Origin: F-183 sp964627455
Lineage (GTDB): Bacteria > Acidobacteriota > Terriglobia > Bryobacterales > Bryobacteraceae
Length of the DNA: 64,000 nucleotides
Assembly: GCA_964627455.1 (NCBI GenBank)
Contig: CAZVKC010000001.1
Coordinates: 1-64,000, forward strand
Reading direction: 5' to 3'
The position numbers were made by a program, and so were the translations under genes. Numbering within the stretch: position 1 is the first letter of the stretch; every line of letters begins with the position of its first letter. The notes under the pieces were generated by a model. It saw only the letters and a program-made list of their open reading frames with translations. It was not told the origin of the DNA and made no database searches. This document shows positions 44,522 to 51,929 of the stretch, one piece after another.

Positions 44522-45642
44522 TCCACGGCGATTCCAAGCCGTTGCCGGTAAATCGCGTCGAGCCGGGTGGTGGAGGCCTCCAGCGAGAACTCCCGAACGA
44601 TTCTGTCGCGCGCAGCCGAGGCAAGCCGCTGCCGCAACTCCGCGTCAACAATCAGCCGCCGCAGCTGGACTGCCAGATCGTCTGCGTTGCCGGCTTCGAA
44701 CAACAGCCCTTCGGATTCATGCCGGATCAGTTCCGGATTGCCGCCCACGCGCGAAGCGACGCATGCCCGCGCGCAGCTCATCGCCTCCATGAGCGAGTTC
44801 GAAAACGCCTCCGTCAGGGACGGCAGAACGAAGATCGACAGGTTGCGCAGCCATGCCGCGACATCGCGAGTCTCCTGTTCGAGGTGCGACACGCCGCCGA
44901 GCCCCAACTCTGAGATGCGGTTCGCCAGCCGCGCCCGGTCTTCGCCGCTGCCGACCAGCAACAGCCGGACCTGCGGAAACTCGCCGTGCAGTTTCGCGAA
45001 CGCATGCACGAGCGAAAGAAAATCCTTCTCCGGCCGCAATCCGGCAACCGATCCGATCACCAGTAGATTCGGATCGTCCCCGAATCCGGCGGCCGGACCC
45101 GGCCCGTACAGTTCGGGATCGATACCGTTGTAGTTGAGATGGATCCGGCTCTCGTCCAGACCCATGAGTTCGCGCAGTTCCTGCGCCATCGCGCCGCAGT
45201 TCGCCACGACGCCGTCGGCCCACTGGTCCATGAGCCGGATGGCGGCGCGCATGAACCGCTGATTGTCGAAGAATGTCAGCGATCCGCGGTGGCTCGTAAG
45301 TACGGCCGGCAGGCCCGCCAGCCTTCCAAACGGGACCAGCAACAGGCGCGACGGAGCGTCGAAGGCGTGCGCCAGCCGGATCCCGTGCTCCCGCAGATAG
45401 CGCCGGAAGCGAAGGCCATGCGGAATGCAGGCGGGGGATCGAAAAGACCGTACCGGAAACTCAACCACCGGAATCCCGGCGTCGCGCAAACTGTCCACGA
45501 ACTGCCCCTTCGCGCGCAGGCACGCAAAGTGCACGGGCCATCCCCGCCGGTGCAGTCCCAATGCCATCGCGCTGGCCTGCCGTTCGCTTCCTCCCGCCTC
45601 CAGGCTGTAGGTCATCAGAAGGATCGGCGGCAGCTGGTTCAT
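44479..45642 (-). CDS. Family 4 glycosyltransferase
   Basis: A GT-B fold retaining glycosyltransferase of 387 residues, probably building a surface polysaccharide or glycolipid. The N-terminal domain starts with LLMTYSLEAGGSERQ (glycine-rich acceptor loop). The C-terminal domain has IGSVAGLRPEKDFLSLV near residue 198 and LPSLTEAFSNSLMEAMSC near 272, the E-x7-E sugar-nucleotide motif, followed by GGNPELI. There is no membrane helix. It overlaps the convergent asnB copy by 43 bp and is divergent from the PaaK-like gene with 79 bp between them. Confidence 0.93.
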   Translation of the reverse strand: MNQLPPILLMTYSLEAGGSERQASAMALGLHRRGWPVHFACLRAKGQFVDSLRDAGIPVVEFPVRSFRSPACIPHGLRFRRYLREHGIRLAHAFDAPSRLLLVPFGRLAGLPAVLTSHRGSLTFFDNQRFMRAAIRLMDQWADGVVANCGAMAQELRELMGLDESRIHLNYNGIDPELYGPGPAAGFGDDPNLLVIGSVAGLRPEKDFLSLVHAFAKLHGEFPQVRLLLVGSGEDRARLANRISELGLGGVSHLEQETRDVAAWLRNLSIFVLPSLTEAFSNSLMEAMSCARACVASRVGGNPELIRHESEGLLFEAGNADDLAVQLRRLIVDAELRQRLASAARDRIVREFSLEASTTRLDAIYRQRLGIAVDHAPARERSQVSKT

Positions 45643-45721
45643 CGGAGCGACATTCTCATTCTGTCACGCGAACTGCCGCAAGGTCGCGATGATACCCTGA
45701 AAGAACCGACCGCCCTCCATC

Positions 45722-47104
45722 ATGAGCCGCTCCCCAATCGCTGGCCGGATCCTCCTGGCCGTGACTGAAAAGCTGAGGAAGAGCCGCAGTCTTCAGCGCC
45801 TCCGCGAGATCGAGAAGACCCCGTTTCTGTCGAAGCCGGATGTCGAAGCGATGCAGGTGCGCGAATTGCAGAAGCTGCTCGCCCACGCCGAAGCGAAGGT
45901 GCCCTATTACCGCGAATTGTTTCGCAACCTTGGTGTCACCAGCCGTGACTTCAAGACCCTTCGCGATCTCGAGCGCCTCCCGGTTCTCACCAAGGACATC
46001 GTGCGTGACCGGCAGAACGACCTCATCCGCGAGGATGTGGATCGCGCCACGCTTCGAGTCCACTACAGTGGCGGATCCACCGGCGTGCCGCTCACCTTCT
46101 ACCGCGAGCCCGCCTACATGGACGATTCGAAGGCCGGCGAATACCGCAACTACATGCAATGCGGCTGGAACCCCGGCGAGATGATCGCGTTCTTCTGGGG
46201 CGGCAACGACCAGTTGTACAAAATGCGGCCGTGGGAGTTCGAGATCCGCCAGCGGCTGCGCCGCTATTATCTGCTGGACCCTTTCTTTTCCGGGCCGGAA
46301 GAGATGGACGGCTGGATCGCCAAGTGGAACGCCATCGGCGCGACCATCGCTGTCGGCTACGCGTCCACCGTGGCGCGCTTCGCTCAGTACGTCGAGTCGC
46401 GCGGCCGGAAGCTGCGCCCGTTGAAAGGCGTTTTCACAACCGCCGAGAAGCTGTATCCGAACCAGCGCGAAGTCATCGGCCGCGTCTTCGGATGCCACGT
46501 CTACGACTGTTATGGATCGAGCGAGGTTCAGAATATTGCCGCCGAGTGCCCGAACGGACGCATGCATATCCAGTCCGATTTCGTGATCGTCGAAGCCGAC
46601 CGCACGCGTCCCCTGGCGCCCGGCGAACCCTCTCCGTTGCTCCTCACCTCGCTGCGGAACTACGCGATGCCCTTCATCCGTTATCGCAACGAGGACTGCG
46701 GGGAACTTGCGGCGTCAGCCATCGATTGCGGTTGCGGCAATCACTTTCCGGTGATGGAACTGCGTGTGTCGCGCGTCAGCGACAACTTCCGCCTGCCCAG
46801 CGGACGCGTCGTGCACGGTGAGTTCTTCACGCACCTGATGTACGGTTCGCGCGGCATCGAAACGTTCCAGTTCCATCAGACGGCGCTGGACGCCATAACG
46901 CTCTGGATCGTTCCCATCGCCGGGGACGCTTCGATGGCGGCGGGCCGCGAAGCAGCCGTGCGCAAGGTGGTCGAAGAACTGCAGCCTCTCGATGGTCCGG
47001 GGGGCAGGGAAATCCGCGTGGAAGTGCGTGAAACCGATTCCATCCCGCTCAGTGCCGCCGGGAAGCACCGCTTCGTGCGCACCGACGTTGCGCCGTTGTC
47101 TTAA
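45722..47104 (+). CDS. PaaK/CapK-like adenylate-forming enzyme
   Basis: A 460-residue member of the phenylacetate-CoA ligase/CapK family. ATP-binding motif YSGGSTGVPLTFYRE near residue 116, VGYASTVARFAQYV near 207, AEKLYPNQREVI near 244 and YGSSEVQNIAAECP near 262 match adenylation domains; the C-terminal lid ends with SAAGKHRFV, which contains the catalytic Lys. CapK-type relatives occur in capsule and exopolysaccharide loci and their substrates are mostly unknown. The two neighbouring asparagine-synthase-like genes and the glycosyltransferase favour this role over phenylacetate breakdown; no paa genes are present. Its stop overlaps the convergent asnB copy by 4 nt. Confidence 0.88.
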   Translation: MSRSPIAGRILLAVTEKLRKSRSLQRLREIEKTPFLSKPDVEAMQVRELQKLLAHAEAKVPYYRELFRNLGVTSRDFKTLRDLERLPVLTKDIVRDRQNDLIREDVDRATLRVHYSGGSTGVPLTFYREPAYMDDSKAGEYRNYMQCGWNPGEMIAFFWGGNDQLYKMRPWEFEIRQRLRRYYLLDPFFSGPEEMDGWIAKWNAIGATIAVGYASTVARFAQYVESRGRKLRPLKGVFTTAEKLYPNQREVIGRVFGCHVYDCYGSSEVQNIAAECPNGRMHIQSDFVIVEADRTRPLAPGEPSPLLLTSLRNYAMPFIRYRNEDCGELAASAIDCGCGNHFPVMELRVSRVSDNFRLPSGRVVHGEFFTHLMYGSRGIETFQFHQTALDAITLWIVPIAGDASMAAGREAAVRKVVEELQPLDGPGGREIRVEVRETDSIPLSAAGKHRFVRTDVAPLS

Positions 47105-48963
47105 GCCGCAGCTTCGACCGATCCGAATTCCAGCACGCGAGATTTGTTGAGGAAGATTCCGAGCCAGAGATCGAGCGTGAGCAGGACCCACGCTAACTCG
47201 GTCGCGGTCTCATCCCGCGGCGCTAGCGTCTGCTGGATGCCGCTCACATCCAGGCATGTACGGAGCCTGCCGAGACCCGCCATCCGATCGCGACCCGCCG
47301 GTTCATGCCACAACCAGTCTTCGAGCGGAAGCTGAAATCCCACCTTCTTGCGATACACGACTTCCCTTGGCATGTAATCGCACAGGTACCGTTTCAGCAG
47401 CACCTTCTGCTGCGTATAGGAAGCGCGCTCGTTCTGGACCAGGCTCAACCCGAACACGGCCATTCGCGGCGTGAGGAACGGCACACGATTCTCGATGGAT
47501 GCCGCCATGCTCATCTTGTCCTGGCGGATGCAGAGGGCAGGAAGGTACGTCTCGAGATCGTATAGCTGGCCGCGTGTCGAAGCGTTTCGCCCGGCAAACC
47601 GGCCGATGCGGGTAAGACGGGCGCCTGCGGTGTTCTCCTCCGTGGCGCCGGGCAGGATCCGCCGCACCGTGTCGAGCGGCACAAACTCAGACAGGCTGCA
47701 GATCGCCTCGTCTTCGGGCATGGCGGCGAGACGCGAAGCTTTGCGAGCCCATCCCGGGCCGAAGGCGAGATTGCGCACTCCGAATCCGCGGAACTTCGAC
47801 TGCCACAACAAGCTGGAATAGCGCACGTATCCGCCGAAAATCTCGTCGGCGCCCTCGCCGGAAATCAGCACGGTCGCTTTGGGACGAGCGAGCTTCGACA
47901 CCATGTGGACACCCGCGGCGTTGGGATGCCCCAACGGTTCGTCCATATGCCAGGTGAGCCGTTCGAGGAGGTCCGAAAGCAGTGTAGCGCCGTCGAGCGT
48001 GATGGAGTCCATCTCGACGTTGAGGATCCCTGCCGTCCTGCTCGCCCACTCGTACTCGGAGTGCGTCGTTTTATCGACGCTGCAGTGAAACGCTCGCATC
48101 GTCCGGCCAAGATCGCGGCGCGCGACGGCCAGTGAGAGCGTGCTGTCGACGCCTCCCGACAACTGCGCTCCAACCGGGACATCCGACAGCAAATGCCGGT
48201 CGACCGTTTCACGAAACAACGAACGGAGGCCATCGAGATCCAGCGTCTCTTGCGGTTTGTGGTTGTCGAGCGCAGCCGCGATCGACCAATATCGGCACAA
48301 TTCGAAGCGGTCTCCGGCAGGCTGGTAACGGATGAAGTGCCCCGGATTCAACTGATCGACGCCTTGGAGTAGGGTCTCGCCGCCGGCGAGCGTGCGGAAG
48401 CGCAGGTATTCCGGCAGCGCGGCGCCGCGCAATTCCGGCGTGAACTCCGGCAGGGCGTAGAAACACTTGATCTCCGACGCCACGCACAGTCCGGCGCCAG
48501 GACGCCGCCAGAAGTAGAGAGGTTTGATGCCCAATGGATCCCGCGCGATGAGCGCCTCACGCTTCCCAGCGTTCCAGAACAGCAGCGCGAACATCCCCTC
48601 GAGGCGAGTAAGCGCGTCGGCGCCCCACAACTCCAGTGCGGCCAGCAGGACCTCGGTGTCTCCGTGCGTGCGGAACTGCCGTCCCCGCCCCTCGCATTCT
48701 TTTCGCAGTTCGCGATAGTTGTAGATCTCGCCGTTGAAGATCAGGACATTGCCGTTTTCGCCGTGCATCGGCTGGTTGGCGGCATCCGAAAGGTCGAGGA
48801 TCGAAAGGCGGCGGAACCCGAGATAGACAGTGGAATCCGCGGGAGAGATCCACTCACCGGAGGCGTCGGGTCCACGGTGATGCAGCAGACGGGTCGCCAG
48901 CCGGCAGGCATGGCGGTCTACGGGACGCCCGTCGCTGTTCATCTGGCCGAAGATGCCGCACAT
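47101..48963 (-). CDS. Asparagine synthase-like glutamine amidotransferase (second copy)
   Basis: A 620-residue paralogue of the gene at 42656, with the Cys2 nucleophile (MCGIFG), HHRGPD, LGFRRLSILDLS and FNGEIYNY in the amidotransferase domain, and AQLSGGVDSTLS plus ISGEGADEIFGGY in the synthetase domain. The two copies differ clearly along the length, so this is not a recent duplication. The frame is open far upstream on this strand, but the family start and nucleophile fix the ATG at 48963. Exopolysaccharide loci linked to exosortase systems often carry such asnB-like genes; a PEP-CTERM protein is encoded at 62270 but no exosortase is in the window. Confidence 0.9.
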   Translation of the reverse strand: MCGIFGQMNSDGRPVDRHACRLATRLLHHRGPDASGEWISPADSTVYLGFRRLSILDLSDAANQPMHGENGNVLIFNGEIYNYRELRKECEGRGRQFRTHGDTEVLLAALELWGADALTRLEGMFALLFWNAGKREALIARDPLGIKPLYFWRRPGAGLCVASEIKCFYALPEFTPELRGAALPEYLRFRTLAGGETLLQGVDQLNPGHFIRYQPAGDRFELCRYWSIAAALDNHKPQETLDLDGLRSLFRETVDRHLLSDVPVGAQLSGGVDSTLSLAVARRDLGRTMRAFHCSVDKTTHSEYEWASRTAGILNVEMDSITLDGATLLSDLLERLTWHMDEPLGHPNAAGVHMVSKLARPKATVLISGEGADEIFGGYVRYSSLLWQSKFRGFGVRNLAFGPGWARKASRLAAMPEDEAICSLSEFVPLDTVRRILPGATEENTAGARLTRIGRFAGRNASTRGQLYDLETYLPALCIRQDKMSMAASIENRVPFLTPRMAVFGLSLVQNERASYTQQKVLLKRYLCDYMPREVVYRKKVGFQLPLEDWLWHEPAGRDRMAGLGRLRTCLDVSGIQQTLAPRDETATELAWVLLTLDLWLGIFLNKSRVLEFGSVEAAA

Positions 48964-49022
48964 TTCTTCAATTATCGCGTGTTTCAACGGGTACAGTGGA
49001 TAGGAAAGGAGCACGTACGCAC

Positions 49023-49211
49023 ATGCCATTGGAAGAATTGCTGACACTAAGCCGCGATCAGAAGAAAGGGGTCCTGCTGTTCGTGCAGGGTCAGTCCATC
49101 GCCGGACTCGTGACGAAGATCGGAGACGACGGAATGGTTGAAATGCGCAGTCAGCAATACAGCCGGATCGTTGTGCGAATGGACCGCATCGACGGCGCCG
49201 CCTTGAGCTGA
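49023..49211 (+). CDS. Small Sm/Hfq-like protein, unknown function
   Basis: A 62-residue protein. The order of residues, LEELL helix then GVLLFVQGQSIAGLVTKIGDDGMVEM and finally YSRIVVRMDRIDGAAL, follows the helix plus five-strand pattern of the Sm fold (hydrophobic-x-G-x-x-I-x-G-x-V, a D turn, then I-V-V near the end) and aligns by eye with Hfq, though the Hfq YKHA motif is absent. It could bind RNA or be a simple small beta barrel. GGAAAGGAG lies 12-20 bp before ATG 49023; ATG 48996 would add nine residues and place the ribosome site inside the gene. It lies upstream of an unknown conserved gene on the same strand. Confidence 0.6.
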   Translation: MPLEELLTLSRDQKKGVLLFVQGQSIAGLVTKIGDDGMVEMRSQQYSRIVVRMDRIDGAALS

Positions 49212-49233
49212 CCGCAGTTTTCCAGCCGCTCGG

Positions 49234-49683
49234 ATGAACGATTCCGCGATCCGTTTGCGCTCGTATTCGGTGAGAGGACAAATCACCAAAATGGGTTTGC
49301 AGGAACGCCGCAAGGTTGCCGAATTGAAAGACGTCACGTTTCCGGAGCGCGTGAAGGAGATCGAGGAGATCTGCGGAGTCGCGATTCCGTATGAAGTCGA
49401 TTGGGACAGCATCGCCGACGACGGCGAGGCTTTGCGCTTCATCGACAACCTGTCGTGCCATCGCCTGAACATGGCGCTTCGCGTCATCTGCATGGATGAA
49501 ATGGGCAAAGCGGCGGTCCGCGACGGCCTCAAACTGGTGCGTCTCAAGAATGTGAAGGAAACGAAGGACGTTGCCATTCGTTTTGAGGGCGGCGTGCTCG
49601 AGATGCAGTGCGCGTATGCGCAAGGCGCTTCCGGCATGATCAACGACAACGAAATCCGGCAGGTGCTGGAAAAAGGTCTGTAA
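49234..49683 (+). CDS. Conserved-looking hypothetical protein
   Basis: 149 residues from ATG 49234, or 130 from ATG 49291, which follows GAGAGGA and may be the true start. I do not recognise the family. It is acidic and mixed alpha/beta: LKDVTFPERVKEIEEICG near residue 31, YEVDWDSIADDGEALRFIDNLSCHRLNMALRVICMDEMGK in the middle, and DVAIRFEGGVLEMQCAYAQGA near the end. There is no signal or membrane segment. It lies 22 bp after the Sm-like gene and 12 bp before the ankyrin gene, so the three are probably cotranscribed. Confidence 0.7.
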   Translation: MNDSAIRLRSYSVRGQITKMGLQERRKVAELKDVTFPERVKEIEEICGVAIPYEVDWDSIADDGEALRFIDNLSCHRLNMALRVICMDEMGKAAVRDGLKLVRLKNVKETKDVAIRFEGGVLEMQCAYAQGASGMINDNEIRQVLEKGL

Positions 49684-49695
49684 ACAGGCGCGCTC

Positions 49696-50682
49696 GTGAC
49701 ACTTCCCGCCGAACTCATCGAGAAGCTCTTCTGGACGCTGTTCGGCGTGGAGTGCATCGCGGCGGCCGCGATGCTGGTCTATGTTGTGGGATGGGGTATC
49801 CGCCATGCGGGACCCGAAGGACCCGTCGGCGCGTGGTTGGTGTTTCTGCCGCCACTCGCGCTCGCTGCCGCCTGGCTCGTGTACACGCGAGCGCAGTCGC
49901 AAGGGACGAAGACGGGTGTCGTGCTGTTTCTGGCGCTGCCTCTGATCCAAATCGCCGCTGGTGGCGCCCAGTCGCTTTGGGGAACTTTTCTGTCGCACTG
50001 GTCGAGCCAGGGTGACGCGGATTTCCCCAGAGGATCCGGACGCGATCTGGCGCATGCGATCGCGGCTCAGGACGTGGCCCGCGTCAAAGCGCTGCTGGAC
50101 GCCGGCGCCATGAAAGCTCCCAACGCCACCAGGCCCGGCGGCGAGACATTCCTTCGTTTTGCCTTCGTCAGCGCGTTCGCGCCGGGATCCGAACCTTCCC
50201 GTCTGGCTGCGAACCTCGAAATCGTGCGGCTGCTCCTGCGCGCCGGCGCGGATCCGAACGAAGCGGCGTTTGAGTCCAACTGGCCGCTCACTCTGGCGAT
50301 CTATCGTGGACCTGAAGCCGTGCAAACGTTACTCGATGGCGGCGCGGATCCCAACCGCCTCGACGGCGCCGGCCGGCCTCTTTGGTGGGATGCGCTCGGA
50401 TACCGGGCCGAGGGCCTGCGGACGCTTGAAGCGCTTCTCGATCACGGCGCGAACCTCAATTTCCGAACGTCCGGCAGCGACGGGTATGGCGCAGGGGCTT
50501 GGGCAGCGGACCGTGAGGATTGGGACGGCTTGCTTCTATTGCTGGATCGTGGAGCGCCTGATTGCCGGAACGACTCCGTCTTCGGGACCGCCGTTTCTGA
50601 GATGGTGCGCCGCGCAGCTTTGGTTCCTAGCGCCGGCTCCCGGGTTCAGGAACTCGCCCGCCGCTACAACGTGATGGATTGA
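49696..50682 (+). CDS. Membrane-anchored ankyrin-repeat protein
   Basis: 328 residues starting at GTG 49696. Three helices cover about 10-35 (FGVECIAAAAMLVYVVGWGI), 45-64 and 74-96. The rest is ankyrin-like: ARVKALLDAGAMK near residue 128, NLEIVRLLLRAGADPNEA near 175, AVQTLLDGGADPNRLDG near 211, LRTLEALLDHGANLNF near 243 and GLLLLLDRGAPD near 276, giving about five repeats spaced 32-36 residues apart. It probably displays a protein-binding surface at the inner membrane. The last 19 bp overlap the convergent CpaE/TadZ-like gene. Confidence 0.8.
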   Translation: MTLPAELIEKLFWTLFGVECIAAAAMLVYVVGWGIRHAGPEGPVGAWLVFLPPLALAAAWLVYTRAQSQGTKTGVVLFLALPLIQIAAGGAQSLWGTFLSHWSSQGDADFPRGSGRDLAHAIAAQDVARVKALLDAGAMKAPNATRPGGETFLRFAFVSAFAPGSEPSRLAANLEIVRLLLRAGADPNEAAFESNWPLTLAIYRGPEAVQTLLDGGADPNRLDGAGRPLWWDALGYRAEGLRTLEALLDHGANLNFRTSGSDGYGAGAWAADREDWDGLLLLLDRGAPDCRNDSVFGTAVSEMVRRAALVPSAGSRVQELARRYNVMD

Positions 50683-51824
50683 TTCCGGGACTGGGCCGTC
50701 CGAGTGATTTCCCAGATCAGCTTCTGAGCCGATCGCTGGATGTGTCTCGCAATCGGGGCTTTGCCATCGAATGGACGGCCCTTCGATATCGTTTCCAGCA
50801 GATCCCGTTCATTGAAATTGAATTCTGCGACAACTGGTGCGCCGATTTCGGTCGCCACCCGGGCAGGAGGCATGGTGTCCTGCTGGTTGAACCGGCTCAG
50901 GAGCACGTTCACCCGCCGTCCCAGCCCGATTTGTTCCAGGAATTGCACTCTGGCCTGCGACAACTGCAGGGCTCCCGGGTCGGAAGACGCAACCAGGAAG
51001 ATCCGGTTGGAACGCCGCAGAACCTCGATCGAGAACGCTTCGGAATTGCCCGTCAGGTCCGCGCAAATCGCCTCATATCTGGTCCCGGCCGTATCCAGCA
51101 ACTGCTTGATTTTGGAAGGACTCACCGGGTGTCTGGGATTAGTGGCGCCGCCGTGGACGACGTCGAGCGCACCATATCGTGCGATGAACTGGTTCCAGTA
51201 AGTTCCGTCGAGCGGGACGCCGGCCTCGATCATCTCGACCAGGGTGTGGCAATGCCGCCGTTCGAACAGATAACGGCTTAGCCCCGACGAGAAGTCCAGG
51301 TCCAGCAACAGCACCCGGGAACCCTCGTTCTGTTCCGCCACCGAAGCCAGGCTCATTGCGAAATGGCAGGCCAGCCGCGAAGTGCCGGATCCACCTTTAC
51401 CTGGTAGAAAAGAAAAGAGTTGTGGCATCGGCTCGACGGGTGGTGTGCGCCGCAGCCCGGCGATTGCGCGGTTCACTGTTTCGACGAAGGCGCCGCGTAC
51501 GAAGGGCACTTGGATGATTTCGCGGATTCCGGCTTGCGCCAACTCCCGCACCGTTCGCGGATCTGTATAGGGAGACAGGGCAAGGACCGCTGAGCCCGGA
51601 GCGCTCAGGTCCATGTTCCGCATGAAATCCGCCACCGCGAGCATCGAAGTGACGACCACCATCACGAGTTCCGGGCGGCCGGTTTGCAGGATGCGAGCCA
51701 GTTCGATCTCGCCGGGCATTTTGGTGAGCGCCGCAATACCGGAGATGTTGCCGACTTCCGCGAGCAGATTCTCGATCCGCTGGTGTAAGTCTTTGTCCCC
51801 CCCCAGTATTAAGACCCGGTGCAT
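50664..51824 (-). CDS. CpaE/TadZ-like ATPase (MinD/ParA family with receiver-like N-terminus)
   Basis: A 386-residue protein. The N-terminal part (about 1-125) has a receiver-like fold (RVLILGGDKDLHQRIENLL) without a clear phospho-Asp. The C-terminal part is a P-loop ATPase with deviant Walker A GKGGSGTS near residue 146, LLLDLDFSSG near residue 182 and VNVLLSRFNQQDT near residue 309. This is the arrangement of CpaE/TadZ, which places Tad/Flp pilus machinery at the cell pole. No other tad or flp gene is present, so it may be an orphan or act in another polar process. ATG 51824 has an AAGAGG ribosome site; a longer open frame runs into the divergent HD-GYP gene. Confidence 0.85.
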   Translation of the reverse strand: MHRVLILGGDKDLHQRIENLLAEVGNISGIAALTKMPGEIELARILQTGRPELVMVVVTSMLAVADFMRNMDLSAPGSAVLALSPYTDPRTVRELAQAGIREIIQVPFVRGAFVETVNRAIAGLRRTPPVEPMPQLFSFLPGKGGSGTSRLACHFAMSLASVAEQNEGSRVLLLDLDFSSGLSRYLFERRHCHTLVEMIEAGVPLDGTYWNQFIARYGALDVVHGGATNPRHPVSPSKIKQLLDTAGTRYEAICADLTGNSEAFSIEVLRRSNRIFLVASSDPGALQLSQARVQFLEQIGLGRRVNVLLSRFNQQDTMPPARVATEIGAPVVAEFNFNERDLLETISKGRPFDGKAPIARHIQRSAQKLIWEITRTAQSRNQSITL

Positions 51825-51929
51825 GAATAGTTCGCCTCTTAGGTTATCGGCTGTTTTGAGTCCGGACGTTAGCGGGGTATGGCGTACAGAAATCGGGGAG
51901 GTTGGTCGATAGACAGATCTGGGGAGACT

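Noticed and set aside
48964..50325. Long upstream extension of the second asnB frame on the minus strand
   Set aside because: The amidotransferase needs Cys at position 2, which fixes the start at 48963; the extension is antisense to three plus-strand genes.
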